DNA of 64,000 nucleotides from Streptomyces hokutonensis (GTDB lineage: Bacteria > Actinomycetota > Actinomycetes > Streptomycetales > Streptomycetaceae), in contig NZ_BARG01000014.1 of NCBI RefSeq assembly GCF_000376565.1, positions 124,001 through 188,000 of the forward strand. Reading direction: 5' to 3'. Numbering within the stretch: the first letter of the stretch is position 1; every line of letters starts with the position of its first letter. A program made the translations under genes and the position numbers. A model generated the notes under the pieces. The model was not told where the DNA came from, ran no database searches, and saw only the letters and a program-made list of their open reading frames with translations. Below are positions 16,563-27,232 of the stretch, in pieces.

Positions 16563-18227
16563 ATGTCAGGACCCCGCCCCGTACGAGCACCGCGCGGTAC
16601 GGAACTGAGCGCCCTGGGATGGCAGCAGGAAGCCGCCCTGCGGATGCTGCAGAACAACCTGGACCCCGAGGTCGCCGAACACCCCGACAAGCTCGTCGTC
16701 TACGGCGGCACCGGCAAGGCCGCCCGCGACTGGCGCTCCTTCGACGCCATGGTCCGCACCCTGCGCACCCTCAAGCAGGACGAGACGATGCTCGTGCAGT
16801 CCGGCCGCCCCGTCGGCGTCATGCAGACCCACGAGTGGGCCCCGCGCGTCCTCATCGCCAACTCCAACCTCGTCGGCGACTGGGCCAACTGGGAGGAGTT
16901 CCGGCGGCTCGAGGCCCTCGGCCTCACCATGTACGGCCAGATGACCGCCGGTTCGTGGATCTACATCGGCACCCAGGGCATCCTCCAGGGCACCTACGAG
17001 ACCTTCGCCGCCGTCGCCGCGAAGAAGTTCGGCGGCACCCTCGCCGGGACGATCACCCTCACCGCAGGCCTCGGTGGCATGGGCGGCGCCCAGCCCCTCG
17101 CGGTGACCATGAACGACGGCGTCGCGATCTGCATCGACGTCGACCCGCGCGCCATCGAGCGCCGCATCGAGCACCGGTACCTCGACGTCCGCGCGGACTC
17201 CCTCGCTCACGCCCTCCAGCTCGCCGTCGAGGCCCGCGACGCCCGCCGCCCGCTCTCCATCGGCCTCCTGGGCAACGCGGCGGAGCTGCTCCCGCAGATG
17301 CTCGCCGAGGGCGCCCCCATCGACATCGTGACCGACCAGACCTCGGCCCACGACCCGCTGGCGTACCTCCCGGTGGGCATCGCCTTCGAGGACATGGCCG
17401 ACGCCGCCGCCAAGGACCCGGCGGGCTTCACCGTCCGCGCCCGTGAGTCCATGGCCAAGCACGTCGAGGCGATGGTCGGCTTCATGGACGCCGGCGCCGA
17501 GGTCTTCGACTACGGCAACTCGATCCGCGGCGAGGCCCAACTCGCCGGGTACGACCGGGCGTTCGCCTTCCCCGGCTTCGTCCCCGCCTACATCCGCCCG
17601 CTGTTCTCCGAGGGCAAGGGCCCCTTCCGCTGGGCCGCCCTGTCCGGCGAGGCGTCCGACATCCACAAGACGGACAAGGCGATCCTCGACCTCTTCCCGG
17701 AGAACGAGTCCCTCCACCGCTGGATCAAGCTGGCCGGTGAGCGCGTCCACTTCCAGGGCCTGCCCGCCCGCATCTGCTGGCTCGGCTACGGCGAGCGCGA
17801 CAAGGCCGGCGAGCGCTTCAACGACATGGTCGCGTCCGGTGAGTTGGCCGCCCCGCTCGCCATCGGCCGCGACCACCTCGACTGCGGCTCCGTCGCCTCC
17901 CCCTACCGCGAGACCGAGGCCATGCTCGACGGCTCCGACGCGATCGCCGACTGGCCGCTGCTGAACGCCATGGTCAACGTGGCCTCGGGTGCGTCCTGGG
18001 TGTCCATCCACCACGGCGGCGGCGTCGGCATGGGCCGCTCCATCCACGCCGGCCAGGTCTCCGTGGCCGACGGCACGAAGCTCGCCGGCGAGAAGATCCG
18101 CCGGGTCCTGACGAACGACCCGGGCATGGGCGTCATCCGGCACGTCGACGCCGGCTACGACATCGCGGAGCGGGTCGCCGACGAGCGGGGTGTGCGGGTG
18201 CCGATGCGCGAGGGTGGAGAGGCGTGA
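16563..18227 (+). CDS. hutU: Urocanate hydratase (urocanase)
   Basis: A 554-residue enzyme converting urocanate to imidazolone propionate, using tightly bound NAD+. The family signature lies in [20 protein letters not shown], which includes the conserved cysteine. [13 protein letters not shown] near the N terminus and [16 protein letters not shown] are typical. The length matches bacterial urocanases. It is the first gene of the hut operon and is followed by a GTGA overlap with the M20 gene. Expression is probably controlled by the operator in its promoter. Confidence 0.97.
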   Translation: MSGPRPVRAPRGTELSALGWQQEAALRMLQNNLDPEVAEHPDKLVVYGGTGKAARDWRSFDAMVRTLRTLKQDETMLVQSGRPVGVMQTHEWAPRVLIANSNLVGDWANWEEFRRLEALGLTMYGQMTAGSWIYIGTQGILQGTYETFAAVAAKKFGGTLAGTITLTAGLGGMGGAQPLAVTMNDGVAICIDVDPRAIERRIEHRYLDVRADSLAHALQLAVEARDARRPLSIGLLGNAAELLPQMLAEGAPIDIVTDQTSAHDPLAYLPVGIAFEDMADAAAKDPAGFTVRARESMAKHVEAMVGFMDAGAEVFDYGNSIRGEAQLAGYDRAFAFPGFVPAYIRPLFSEGKGPFRWAALSGEASDIHKTDKAILDLFPENESLHRWIKLAGERVHFQGLPARICWLGYGERDKAGERFNDMVASGELAAPLAIGRDHLDCGSVASPYRETEAMLDGSDAIADWPLLNAMVNVASGASWVSIHHGGGVGMGRSIHAGQVSVADGTKLAGEKIRRVLTNDPGMGVIRHVDAGYDIAERVADERGVRVPMREGGEA

Positions 18228-19819
18228 CCCTTCCGGGAGATGAGCGGGGCGGCGACTCTTCGGCGGGGGCGGGCGTTTCGTCGCCGACCGCGGGTCCGGC
18301 CGTGCCCACCCGTTCCGCCCTGCGGAACGACTGCCCACGGCCTGGCGGGCCAGAGCCTGTGGCCGGCACCGGCACCGACACCGACACCGGCACCGGCACC
18401 ACGCCGCCCGTGGTCGGCGGGACCCGGCCGCAGCCCACGGTCGGCGGCGCTCAGTCGAAGCCCATGGTTGGCGACGCCCAGTCGCAGCCCACGGCCGGTG
18501 GCACTCAGCCGCAGCCCGTGGCCGGCGAGGTGCGGTCGGGCCAGGCGGCGGGTGGCGGGCGGGCTCAGCCCGTGCGGCCCGTAGGCTCGGGCCACGCCCC
18601 GACCTCCTTCCACGAGATGTGGCGTGAGCTGCTCCCCATCGGGCGGCACCCCGACTCCGGTGGCTATCGCCGGTTCGCCTGGACCGGTGCCGATGCCGAA
18701 TGCCGGGCCTGGTTCAAGGACCAGGCCCTGGCCCGGGGTCTCACCTACGAGCTCGACCGCAACGGCAACCAGTGGGCCTGGCTCGGGGATCCCGCCGCCG
18801 GGGACGCCGTCGTCACCGGGTCGCATCTTGACTCGGTGCCGGACGGTGGGGCCTTCGACGGACCGCTCGGTGTCGTGTCGTCCTTTGCCGCGCTCGATGA
18901 ACTGCGGGGCAGGGGAGCGGAGTTCAACAAGCCGCTTGCCATCGTCAACTTCGGGGACGAGGAAGGTGCCCGGTTCGGGCTCGCCTGTGTCGGGTCGCGC
19001 CTCACCTCCGGCGCGCTCACCGTCGAGCAGGCGCACCGGCTGACCGACGGGGACGGGGTCACGCTGCCGCAGGCCATGGCGGCTGCGGGCTACGACGCCG
19101 ACGCCATCGGCCCCGACCCCGAACGGCTCGCCCGTATCGGCGCGTTCGTCGAGCTCCACGTCGAGCAGGGCCGCGCGCTGGACCTGTCCGGCGACCGGGT
19201 CGGCATCGCGAGTGCCATCTGGCCGCACGGGCGGTGGCGGTTCGACTTCCGGGGTGAGGCCAACCACGCCGGTACGACGAGGCTGGTGGACCGGCGGGAT
19301 CCCATGCTGTCGTACGCCGAGACCGTGCTCGCCGCCCGTCGCGAGGCCCAACTCGCCGGTGCCGTCGCCACGTTCGGGAAGATCGCCGTCGAGCCGAACG
19401 GCGTCAACGCGATCCCCTCCCTGGTGCGCGGCTGGCTCGACTCCCGCGCCGCCGACCAGGACACCCTGGACACGGTGGTCACCGGCGTCGAGAAGGCGGC
19501 CCGCGAGTACGCCGAGGCGCACGGCGTCGACCTCGACATCGTCCGCGAGTCCTTCACCCCCGTCGTCGAGTTCGACCACGCCCTGCGCGACGAACTCGCC
19601 CGCGTCCTGGGCAAGGACACCGACCTCAGGGTCCCCGTCCTCGGCACCGGCGCCGGACACGACGCCGGAATCCTCTCCGGGAGCATCCCGACCGCCATGC
19701 TGTTCGTGCGCAACCCCACGGGCGTCTCGCACTCCCCGGCCGAGTTCGCGGCCGAGGACGACTGCGTGGCCGGGGTGACCGCACTCGCCGACGTACTGGA
19801 AGGGCTGGCCTGCAGGTGA
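18224..19819 (+). CDS. M20 allantoate/N-carbamoyl-type amidohydrolase in the hut operon
   Basis: A zinc-dependent amidohydrolase of the allantoate amidohydrolase/beta-ureidopropionase group. Metal-binding motifs are visible: [29 protein letters not shown] and [11 protein letters not shown]. The C-terminal half contains GAGHDAG. The gene starts with a GTG overlapping the hutU stop. This gives 531 residues, about 130 more than the family norm; the extra N terminus is Pro/Gly/Thr-rich and carries a 27-bp repeat. The catalytic domain starts near the ATG at 18617 (MWRELLPIG). Its place between hutU and hutF suggests hydrolysis of N-formylglutamate, the final hut step, but allantoate cannot be excluded. 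Confidence 0.85.
   Translation: MTLPGDERGGDSSAGAGVSSPTAGPAVPTRSALRNDCPRPGGPEPVAGTGTDTDTGTGTTPPVVGGTRPQPTVGGAQSKPMVGDAQSQPTAGGTQPQPVAGEVRSGQAAGGGRAQPVRPVGSGHAPTSFHEMWRELLPIGRHPDSGGYRRFAWTGADAECRAWFKDQALARGLTYELDRNGNQWAWLGDPAAGDAVVTGSHLDSVPDGGAFDGPLGVVSSFAALDELRGRGAEFNKPLAIVNFGDEEGARFGLACVGSRLTSGALTVEQAHRLTDGDGVTLPQAMAAAGYDADAIGPDPERLARIGAFVELHVEQGRALDLSGDRVGIASAIWPHGRWRFDFRGEANHAGTTRLVDRRDPMLSYAETVLAARREAQLAGAVATFGKIAVEPNGVNAIPSLVRGWLDSRAADQDTLDTVVTGVEKAAREYAEAHGVDLDIVRESFTPVVEFDHALRDELARVLGKDTDLRVPVLGTGAGHDAGILSGSIPTAMLFVRNPTGVSHSPAEFAAEDDCVAGVTALADVLEGLACR
18407..18532 (+). repeat. 27-bp tandem repeat (minisatellite) inside the M20 gene
   Basis: Four full copies (18407, 18434, 18461, 18488) and a partial fifth encode [27 protein letters not shown] and [10 protein letters not shown] hexamer-like stretch encoding [10 protein letters not shown] precedes it (18364-18400). 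All units are in frame, so copy-number change would only alter linker length. Confidence 0.9.
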
Positions 19820-21171
19820 CGCACCCCACGCACCCCACCACGCGGACGTACTGGCTGGAACACGCCTGGCTCGACACCAACGTCGAGCCGGGCGTCGCCC
19901 TGGAGGTGAGCGGCGGACGGATCACGGCCGTCCGTACCGAGGTCGACACCCCGCCCCCCGGCGCCGAGATCCTGCGCGGACTCACCCTCCCCGGGCTCGC
20001 CAACGCCCACAGCCACGCCTTTCACCGCGCCCTGCGCGGGACCGTCCAGGTAGGCTCCGGCACCTTCTGGACCTGGCGGGAGTTCATGTACTCCTTCGCC
20101 GACCAGCTCACCCCGGACACATACCACGACCTGGCCCGCGCGGTGTACGCCGAGATGGCGCTGGCCGGGATCACGGCGGTCGGCGAGTTCCACTACGTGC
20201 ACCACGCCCACGGCGGCACTCCCTACGCCGACCCCAACGCCATGGGCGAGGCGCTCATCGCCGCCGCCTCCGAAGCCGGCATCCGCATCACCCTCCTCGA
20301 CACCGCCTACTTCTCCTCCGGCTTCGGACAGCCCCCCAACCACCACCAGCTCCGCTTCTCCGACGGAAGCGCGGACGCCTGGGCGGAACGCTGTTCACTT
20401 CTCAAGGAACGGGATCACGCGCGGATCGGTGCCGCCATCCACTCCGTACGGGCCGTGCCCGCGCGGGAGTTGGCGACCGTGGCCCGCTGGGCCGAGGAGC
20501 GGCGGGCCCCGCTCCATGTGCATCTCTCCGAGCAGACCGCCGAGAACGACGCCTGCCGCGCCGCCCACGACTGCACGCCGACCCAACTCCTCGCCGATCA
20601 CGGGGTGTTGGGCCCGCGCACCACGGGTGTCCACAACACACACCTCACCGACGAGGACATCGCGCTGCTGGGGCGCTCGGGCACGGGCACCTGCATGTGC
20701 CCGACGACCGAACGCGACCTCGCCGACGGCATCGGCCCCGCCGTGGCCCTCCAGCGAGCCGGCTCACCGCTCTCCCTCGGCTCCGACAGCCACGCCGTCA
20801 TCGACCTGCTCGAAGAGGCCCGCGCGATGGAGCTGAACGAGCGCCTGCGCACCCGCACCCGAGGTCACTGGACGGCCGCGGCCCTGCTCCGCGCGGCCTC
20901 CGCCGACGGCCACGCGGCCCTCGGCTGGGACGAGGCGGGCAGCATCACGGCAGGCGCCCTCGCCGACTTCACGACCATCGCGCTCGACTCGGTCAGGACA
21001 GCGGGGCCGGTGCCCAGGCTCGGCGCCGAGACGGCCGTATTCGCGGCGACGGCAGCGGACGTACGGCACACCGTCGTGGGTGGCCGGCACGTCGTACGCG
21101 ACGGAGTGCACGCGCTCGTACCGGATGTGCCGCAGGCCCTCGCGCAGGCAGTCGAAGCCCTGCGCGCATAG
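19816..21171 (+). CDS. hutF: Formimidoylglutamate deiminase
   Basis: A 451-residue amidohydrolase-superfamily enzyme converting N-formimino-L-glutamate to N-formyl-L-glutamate and ammonia. Metal-site motifs are [14 protein letters not shown] near residue 60, [15 protein letters not shown], and the late aspartate in [10 protein letters not shown]. The GTG overlaps the M20 stop, so translation is coupled. HutF marks the five-step hut route, in which a formylglutamate hydrolase is needed. Confidence 0.93.
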   Translation: MTHPTHPTTRTYWLEHAWLDTNVEPGVALEVSGGRITAVRTEVDTPPPGAEILRGLTLPGLANAHSHAFHRALRGTVQVGSGTFWTWREFMYSFADQLTPDTYHDLARAVYAEMALAGITAVGEFHYVHHAHGGTPYADPNAMGEALIAAASEAGIRITLLDTAYFSSGFGQPPNHHQLRFSDGSADAWAERCSLLKERDHARIGAAIHSVRAVPARELATVARWAEERRAPLHVHLSEQTAENDACRAAHDCTPTQLLADHGVLGPRTTGVHNTHLTDEDIALLGRSGTGTCMCPTTERDLADGIGPAVALQRAGSPLSLGSDSHAVIDLLEEARAMELNERLRTRTRGHWTAAALLRAASADGHAALGWDEAGSITAGALADFTTIALDSVRTAGPVPRLGAETAVFAATAADVRHTVVGGRHVVRDGVHALVPDVPQALAQAVEALRA

Positions 21172-21206
21172 ACACGAACGCCGAACTCCGCACCCACGAG
21201 GACACG

Positions 21207-22391
21207 ATGAGCAGCAGCACCGTCATCACCAACATCGCCACGCTGGTCACCAACGACCCCTCCCTCGCTGACGGAACTGACGGATCTCCCCTCGGTCTGA
21301 TCCAGGACGCGGCCGTCGTCATCGACGGCGACCGCATCGCGTGGACCGGTGAATCAAGCAAAGCACCCGCCACTGACAACCGGGTCGACGCCGGTGGGAG
21401 AGCGGTCCTGCCGGGCTTCGTGGACTCCCACTCGCACCTCGTCTTCGCGGGCGACCGCACGCAGGAGTTCAACGCCCGGATGTCCGGGCGGGCGTACAGC
21501 GCGGGCGGCATCCGTACGACGGTCGCGGCGACGCGCGCCGCGAGCGACGCGGAACTGGAGGCGAACCTCACCCGCTACCTCGACGAGGCCCTTCGCCAGG
21601 GCACGACCACCTTCGAGACGAAGTCCGGCTACGGCCTGACGGTCGCCGACGAGTCCCGCGCCCTGCGCATCGCCGCCGCGCACACCGACGAGGTCACGTA
21701 CCTCGGCGCGCACATCGTCTCGCCCGACTACGCCGACGACCCCGCCGCGTATGTGGCACTGGTGACCGGCGAGATGCTCGACGCCTGTGCCCCGTACGCC
21801 CGTTGGATCGACGTCTTCTGCGAGAAGGGCGCCTTCGACGGCGACCAGGCGCGCGCGATCCTGACCGCGGGGAAGGCGAAGGGCCTGCACCCGCGCATCC
21901 ACGCCAACCAGCTCTCCTACGGCCCCGGCGTCCAGCTCGCCGTAGAACTGGACGCGGCCAGCGCGGACCACTGCACGCATCTGACCGACGCGGACGTGGA
22001 CGCGCTGGCGAGCGGCCGTACCGTCGCGACCCTGCTGCCCGGCGCCGAGTTCTCGACGCGGGCCCAGTGGCCGGACGCGCGCCGGCTCCTGGACGCCGGG
22101 GTCACCGTGGGGCTGTCCACCGACTGCAACCCGGGCTCGTCCTTCACGTCCTCCGTGCCCTTCTGTATCGCGCTCGCGGTGCGGGACATGGGGATGACTC
22201 CGGACGAGGCGGTGTGGTCGGCCACGGCGGGCGGAGCGGCGGCCCTGCGCCGGGACGACGTGGGCCGGATCGCGCCGGGCGCCCGCGCCGACCTGATCCT
22301 GCTGGACGCGCCCAGCCATGTGCACCTGGCCTACCGGCCGGGTGTGCCGCTGGTCAGAGGGGTGTGGCGGCGGGGAACACGGACCGTCTGA
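21207..22391 (+). CDS. hutI: Imidazolonepropionase
   Basis: A 394-residue metal-dependent amidohydrolase opening the imidazolone ring to give formiminoglutamate. The [12 protein letters not shown] motif lies near residue 75, ETKSGYGL follows, then LGAHIVS, ANQLSY and STDCNPGSS. The ATG at 21207 follows a GAGGACAC stretch. It is the last gene of the hutU-M20-hutF-hutI operon and converges on an esterase gene. Confidence 0.96.
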   Translation: MSSSTVITNIATLVTNDPSLADGTDGSPLGLIQDAAVVIDGDRIAWTGESSKAPATDNRVDAGGRAVLPGFVDSHSHLVFAGDRTQEFNARMSGRAYSAGGIRTTVAATRAASDAELEANLTRYLDEALRQGTTTFETKSGYGLTVADESRALRIAAAHTDEVTYLGAHIVSPDYADDPAAYVALVTGEMLDACAPYARWIDVFCEKGAFDGDQARAILTAGKAKGLHPRIHANQLSYGPGVQLAVELDAASADHCTHLTDADVDALASGRTVATLLPGAEFSTRAQWPDARRLLDAGVTVGLSTDCNPGSSFTSSVPFCIALAVRDMGMTPDEAVWSATAGGAAALRRDDVGRIAPGARADLILLDAPSHVHLAYRPGVPLVRGVWRRGTRTV

Positions 22392-22403
22392 CGACGGCCG
22401 GAC

Positions 22404-23399
22404 TCACCGCCCCGTCGCGTCGAGACGGCGGTGGAGGAACTCGGTGATGACGCCCATCGTGGTGGCCGAGGTCCAGGGCAGTCCGGTGCTCGGGCCCCCG
22501 AGGAACGCGACGTCCCCGTGGTTGGCGCCCTTCAGGACGTAGCGGGTGCTGTCGGCCCCGGCGGCGCGCAGCGCCCGGTGCACGTGCTGTGTCTGGGAGG
22601 GGCTGACGAGCATGTCCTCGCTGCCGTGCAGGAACAGGAACGGCGGTGCCGAGGCGGTCGCGTGGGTTGCCGGGTCCGCGGCACGTACGGCGTCGGGGAT
22701 CTCCGGGAACGGTGCGCCCGGCCTGCCGAGGTACGCCGAGAAGTGCGTGGCCTCCCGCTGGTAGTAGACCCGGGCCGCCTCGTCGAAGTCGTCGGCGATG
22801 GCGGAGAGTTCGGAGCTGCCGTAGGCGTCGATCACGGCCCGCACCTGCCCCTGCGGGGCCGTCTCCAAGGCGTCGGAGAACTCGGGCAGACCGTCCGTGA
22901 CAGCCGTCAGCGCCGCCAGATGACCGCCCGCCGACTCGCCCCACAGGGCGACCGCGCGGGGGTCGATGCCGAAGTCGTCGGCGTGCGACCGCAGATACGC
23001 GAGGGCGGCGCGGACATCGCGGACGGAGTCGTAGAAGGTGGCGCCATCAGGGGCGACGCGGTATTCGACACTGGCGACGACGAAACCGGACTCGGCGACA
23101 TGCCGGCGCGCCTCGAACGCCATCGCCTTGGTGCAGCGGAGAAACGCGCCCCCGGGGAGGTAGACCACCAGCGGAAGCCGGTCGTCGCCGGCCGGCCGCA
23201 GGACGTCGAGCTTCAGCTCGCGCCGCGCCCCGTCCGGCAGTTCGACTGTCGCGTACGTGACGTCGCTACGGCTGTCCACGGCGACGGTACCGAGGGACAT
23301 CTGCGCGTCCGGGTCGGCGTCCAGGAGTGTGCTGTCGGTGAGATCGGGCGGCGCGATGCCGGTGGCGACGGGGACGGGCAGGGAAAAAGAGGCGCGCAT
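22404..23399 (-). CDS. Alpha/beta hydrolase (carboxylesterase, BD-FAE/HSL-like)
   Basis: A 331-residue esterase. LVVYLPGGAFLRC forms the oxyanion region (PGGAF in place of HGGG). The nucleophile is the serine in WGESAGGH, the aspartate lies near GSEDMLVSPSQT and the histidine in GANHGDVAF. No signal peptide is seen, so it is cytoplasmic. The substrate is unknown; short-chain esters are typical for the class. The ATG at 23399 is the only start giving a normal length. Confidence 0.85.
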   Translation of the reverse strand: MRASFSLPVPVATGIAPPDLTDSTLLDADPDAQMSLGTVAVDSRSDVTYATVELPDGARRELKLDVLRPAGDDRLPLVVYLPGGAFLRCTKAMAFEARRHVAESGFVVASVEYRVAPDGATFYDSVRDVRAALAYLRSHADDFGIDPRAVALWGESAGGHLAALTAVTDGLPEFSDALETAPQGQVRAVIDAYGSSELSAIADDFDEAARVYYQREATHFSAYLGRPGAPFPEIPDAVRAADPATHATASAPPFLFLHGSEDMLVSPSQTQHVHRALRAAGADSTRYVLKGANHGDVAFLGGPSTGLPWTSATTMGVITEFLHRRLDATGR

Positions 23400-23613
23400 G
23401 GTCTCTCCGATCGTCGTGGAACGTGCGGTGAGTGAGAGGTTCCAGGGCCGCGCCGACAAGCGCCCGACACCGGACCTACAGCCCCGACAGACACCCGACA
23501 CCGGGGTTGAAAGCATGCTGAGTCCGTGGTGAAACCGGCCGGGCGCAGGCTCTACTCCACAAGGAAGGCCCACCGATTCCACCGATTCCGGCGACTCCGA
23601 GGAGCACACCACC

Positions 23614-24027
23614 ATGACCGTCGAACTCACCCTCACCGACCAGGACAAGAACACCCTGCGGACCGCCGCGTACGGCGCCGTCTCGCTGCTGGTCGCCGCC
23701 GGTGCCACCGGCTCCCCGCACCGGATCGCCACCCGGGGCAGCATCGCGCTGTCCTCCGCGACCGGTCGGGTGGGCCACGTCCTCGCCGAGAAGTCGAAGA
23801 TCGAGGGCCTGGACGGCAGGTCCGCGGCCGAACTCGCCGACCGGGTGCTGCCGGCCCTGACCGCGACCATGGCGCTGCTCCGGCAGCAGGACCCGGCCGA
23901 GGCCGACAACTTCCGCGCCACCGTGCTCGTCGCCGTGGAAGAGGCCGTCCGGAGCCTCAAGGGCGGACCAGGGCCCGCCATGAACGAGATGATCCGCAAG
24001 ATCACCGCGGCCCTCGACGCCGCCTGA
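23614..24027 (+). CDS. Conserved protein of unknown function
   Basis: A 137-residue protein, mostly alpha-helical by composition (TLRTAAYGAVSLLVAAG, ELADRVLPALTATMALL), with no transmembrane segment or known motif. An AGGAG site precedes the ATG by 9 nt. Codon use matches its neighbours. The 214-bp region upstream holds only short direct repeats (CACCGATTC twice). I cannot assign a role. Confidence 0.65.
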   Translation: MTVELTLTDQDKNTLRTAAYGAVSLLVAAGATGSPHRIATRGSIALSSATGRVGHVLAEKSKIEGLDGRSAAELADRVLPALTATMALLRQQDPAEADNFRATVLVAVEEAVRSLKGGPGPAMNEMIRKITAALDAA

Positions 24028-24052
24028 CCCGTCCAGCCGCCCAGCCGTTCGT

Positions 24053-25120
24053 CTAGTCGCTGTTGTCGATGCTCCACGCGCGGAACGCGCCCTTGGTGAT
24101 GCGCCCCAGAAGGGTGTTGAAGTCGGCCTTGACGGCTTCCGGGGTCTTCTCCGGGGGGAACAGGGGCTTGATGGGCTGCCGTTCCTCCGAGAGCTCGGCG
24201 GCGAGGCGGGACTTGTAGGCGTTGTACACGGCCGAGATGTCCTGGCGGATCGCCGGTCCCTCGCTGTTGCCCAGGACCGGCATTCCGCGCAGGCGGTTGT
24301 CGTTCGTCGCGGCGATCGAGGCCGCGTCCATGAGGAAGCAGTCGATGAGGTCGGTGACGTCCTGTTCCCGGGCGCCCGGCGCCTTGTTGCGCGCGTCCCG
24401 CAGCAGCAGGTCCGCCATCTCCAGGGTGAGGTCGCGGTAGACGGTGTACCGCGGGCTCCCGGGGATGACGCCGAGCACATGGTCGGCCTGTTTGGCGGCG
24501 TCGGTGTTCATCGAGGCGAATCCGTCGGGATGCGGCTTGTCCTCAAGGCCCGGCACCGGGAAGGGCACGCTCCGGAAGGCGTCCTCCTCGTCGCGCATGG
24601 TGGGGGAGGCGGCCGCCATGGGATGGATGCCGAACTCGTGGCAGAGCATGCCCACGATGTAGCCGATGTCGTAGTTCTCCAGGTAGTAGGCGGCCATCGT
24701 CACGAAGACGCCGTCGGCGCCCTTGTCGACGACGTCCGCCGGGGCCTGTGACGTCCGCTTCTCCAGCGTGATCCGGCAGGTCCGGCCGTCGAGGAAGGAC
24801 TTGATCGCCGTGTTGACGGAGAGGAGTTGCAGCACCCGGGTGGCCTTGTCCTGCGACTCCGGGTACTTGAGGGACACGTTGGTGAACGAGATGTTCCCGT
24901 TCACCAGCTTGTTCCGCTGGACCACCGGCGCCCGCTGCACGGCCGGCGCGGGGCTCCCCGCCTGGCCGAGCATCCGTACGACGTTGGCGTTGCCCGCGCT
25001 CGACTGGAGCGACAGCAACTCGTGCGCGGGCCGGGTGGCGGTGTCGGCTGCGGGTCCGCTCAAAGGGGCACGCCGGGCTACGGCGTCGTCCCGCGCGCGG
25101 GCTTCGTCTCGGGCGTGCAC
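24053..25120 (-). CDS. Secretion-effector-like protein with HExxxH motif
   Basis: A 355-residue protein in two parts. Residues 1-75 carry the motif [18 protein letters not shown] followed by AVQRAP and VVQR, the N-terminal style seen in actinobacterial proteins linked to extracellular contractile injection systems. Residues 85-355 form a globular domain with no named family that I recognise. That domain includes [12 protein letters not shown], an HExxxH-type putative zinc site, followed by acidic and histidine residues. The GTG at 25120 has a GAGG site upstream. No injection-system genes are in the window. A peptidase or toxin role is inference from motifs. Confidence 0.6.
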   Translation of the reverse strand: MHARDEARARDDAVARRAPLSGPAADTATRPAHELLSLQSSAGNANVVRMLGQAGSPAPAVQRAPVVQRNKLVNGNISFTNVSLKYPESQDKATRVLQLLSVNTAIKSFLDGRTCRITLEKRTSQAPADVVDKGADGVFVTMAAYYLENYDIGYIVGMLCHEFGIHPMAAASPTMRDEEDAFRSVPFPVPGLEDKPHPDGFASMNTDAAKQADHVLGVIPGSPRYTVYRDLTLEMADLLLRDARNKAPGAREQDVTDLIDCFLMDAASIAATNDNRLRGMPVLGNSEGPAIRQDISAVYNAYKSRLAAELSEERQPIKPLFPPEKTPEAVKADFNTLLGRITKGAFRAWSIDNSD

Positions 25121-25269
25121 GTCCTCACCTCTGGCCTGGAGTCGCGATCTTCGTTGTCTACAGGCTGACCGGACGCCCCCGCGAGGTACTCCGGGGCAAC
25201 GAACCCGCGCCGGAAAACCGCTCCACCTGCCCACAAGGGCAGGACCGGTGCCGCCGTAGGGTGCTCGGC

Positions 25270-25641
25270 ATGAGCATCATCGGGGTTGGTATCGACGTGG
25301 CCGAGATCGACCGGTTCGCGGCGTCGCTGGCGCGTACGCCCGGGATGGCCCGACGCCTCTTCCTGGACAGCGAGTTGCTGCTGCCGAGCGGCGAGCGCCG
25401 CGGCGTCGCCTCCCTCGCCGCCCGTTTCGCCGCGAAGGAGGCCCTGGCCAAGGCGCTGGGCGCCCCGGCCGGGCTGCACTGGACGGACGCCGAGGTCTAC
25501 GTCGAGGACAGCGGGCAGCCCCGGCTGCGGGTGACGGGAACGGTCGCCGCGCGGGCGGCCGAACTGGGCGTCCGCTCCTGGCACGTGTCGCTGAGCCACG
25601 ACGCGGGGGTGGCCTCGGCGGTGGTGATCGCGGAGGGGTGA
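25270..25641 (+). CDS. acpS: Holo-[acyl-carrier-protein] synthase
   Basis: A 123-residue phosphopantetheinyl transferase moving 4'-phosphopantetheine from CoA to a serine of [13 protein letters not shown] at residues 6-15 holds the magnesium aspartate, and [12 protein letters not shown] holds the second signature. The length matches the bacterial AcpS group. The ATG at 25270 is preferred over an upstream GTG. It lies 58 nt before nnr, the usual actinobacterial order. Confidence 0.95.
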   Translation: MSIIGVGIDVAEIDRFAASLARTPGMARRLFLDSELLLPSGERRGVASLAARFAAKEALAKALGAPAGLHWTDAEVYVEDSGQPRLRVTGTVAARAAELGVRSWHVSLSHDAGVASAVVIAEG

Positions 25642-25699
25642 CGGGGAGCGCGGCCCGCCCGGGTGCGTTCCGTGCCCCTCCCGGGGCAGACTCGACCGC

Positions 25700-27136
25700 A
25701 TGCGTACTGCGTACAGCGTGGAGACGGTAAGGGCCGCCGAACGACGGCTGATGGCACGGCTTCCCGAGGGCGCGCTCATGCAGCGCGCCGCGGCCGGACT
25801 GGCCGTCGCCTGCGCCCAGTTGACGGGCCGGGTCTACGGCAGCCGGGTCGCGCTGCTGGTCGGCAGCGGGGACAACGGCGGCGACGCGCTCTACGCCGGG
25901 GCACGGCTGGCCCGGCGCGGAGCGGCCGTCACGGCGGTGCTGCTCGCGCCCGACCGCACCCACGCGCGCGGGCTCGCGGCACTGCTCCGCGCGGGCGGCC
26001 GTACCGTGTCGCCGGACGCCGCCGAGGAACCGGTCCTGCGCGCCGACCTCGTCCTCGACGGCATCGTCGGGATCGGCGGCCGGGGCGGACTGCGGCCGGA
26101 CGCCGCGCGGCTCGCGACCCTCGCCGGGGACTCCCGGGGTGTCGTCGTCGCCGTGGACCTCCCGAGCGGCGTCGAGGCGGACACCGGAGAGGTGCTGGGC
26201 GCCGCGGTCCGGGCCGACCTCACCGTCACCTTCGGCACCCACAAGCCGGGACTGCTGATCGACCCCGCGCGCGAGTACGCCGGTTCCGTACGGCTCGTCG
26301 ACATCGGCCTCGGCGCCGAACTGCCGGTCGAACCCGAGTTGGAGGCCCTCCAGCACGCGGACGTGGCGGCGCTGCTGCCCGTGCCGGACGCCGAGAGCGA
26401 CAAGTACCGGCGTGGAGTGGTGGGCATCGCCGCCGGGTCCGGGCGCTACCCGGGCGCGGCCGTGCTCGCCGTCGCCGGGGCGCTGCGGGGCGGCGCGGGG
26501 GCCGTACGGTACGTCGGTCCGGCCGCGGACGCGGTGATCGCGCGGTTCCCGGAGGCGCTGGTGTCGGACCGGGGGCCGGCCAAGGCGGGGCGGGTGCAGG
26601 CGTGGGTCGTCGGGCCGGGGGCGGGCGACGACGCGGCGACCGTGGCGGAGGTGGTGACGGCCGACGTGCCGGTGCTCATCGACGCGGACGGGCTGCGGCT
26701 GGCGGATCCGGACGCCGTACGGGCGCGTACGGCGCCGACGCTGATGACTCCCCACGCGGGGGAGGCCGCCGCGCTGCTCGGGGTCCCGCGCGCGGAGGTC
26801 GAGGCGGCCCGGCTCACCTCCGTGCGGGAGTTGGCGCGGCGGTACGGCGCGACCGTCCTCCTCAAGGGCTCGACGACGCTGGTCGCCGACTCCGGGGGCG
26901 GGGCGGTGCGGGTCAATCCGACGGGCACCGGCTGGCTGGCCACGGCGGGCAGCGGGGACGTGCTGTCGGGGCTCGCGGGCTCGTTGCTGGCGGCGGGGCT
27001 GCCGGCGTTCGACGCGGGCAGCGTGGGGGCGTATCTGCACGGTCTCGCGGGGCGGCTGGCGGCGGACGGGGCGCCGGTGGGGGCGCACGACGTGGCGGAG
27101 GCGGTGCGGACGGCGTGGCGGGACGTGCGGGACTGA
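25700..27136 (+). CDS. nnr: Bifunctional NAD(P)H-hydrate epimerase/ADP-dependent dehydratase
   Basis: A 478-residue fusion that repairs hydrated NADH and NADPH. The N-terminal YjeF epimerase has VALLVGSGDNGGDALYAG near residue 55 and DGIVGIGGRG. The C-terminal ribokinase-like dehydratase has VVGIAAGSGRYPGAAVLA, TPHAGEAAALLG and NPTGTGWLATAGSGDVLSG. It follows acpS. A strong hairpin downstream ends the unit. Confidence 0.94.
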   Translation: MRTAYSVETVRAAERRLMARLPEGALMQRAAAGLAVACAQLTGRVYGSRVALLVGSGDNGGDALYAGARLARRGAAVTAVLLAPDRTHARGLAALLRAGGRTVSPDAAEEPVLRADLVLDGIVGIGGRGGLRPDAARLATLAGDSRGVVVAVDLPSGVEADTGEVLGAAVRADLTVTFGTHKPGLLIDPAREYAGSVRLVDIGLGAELPVEPELEALQHADVAALLPVPDAESDKYRRGVVGIAAGSGRYPGAAVLAVAGALRGGAGAVRYVGPAADAVIARFPEALVSDRGPAKAGRVQAWVVGPGAGDDAATVAEVVTADVPVLIDADGLRLADPDAVRARTAPTLMTPHAGEAAALLGVPRAEVEAARLTSVRELARRYGATVLLKGSTTLVADSGGGAVRVNPTGTGWLATAGSGDVLSGLAGSLLAAGLPAFDAGSVGAYLHGLAGRLAADGAPVGAHDVAEAVRTAWRDVRD

Positions 27137-27188
27137 CGCGTTCCCGCACCTGCGGCGCCACCGCTCGTCAATAAGGGTGACCCCTCCG

Positions 27189-27219
27189 CGCGGCACCCGC
27201 TCCCCGCCGGGGTGCCGCG
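27189..27219 (+). terminator. Terminator after nnr
   Basis: A 10-bp stem (CGCGGCACCC / GGGTGCCGCG) with an 11-nt loop is followed by TTTCT. It lies 52 nt past the nnr stop and just before the L,D-transpeptidase gene. Confidence 0.8.
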
Positions 27220-27232
27220 TTTCTCTGATCGC

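Noticed and set aside
16566..18338. A 590-codon minus-strand frame
   Set aside because: Antisense to hutU, which has the full urocanase signature.
18407..18532. CRISPR-like array
   Set aside because: The units are contiguous 27-bp tandem repeats without spacers, in frame within a coding region.
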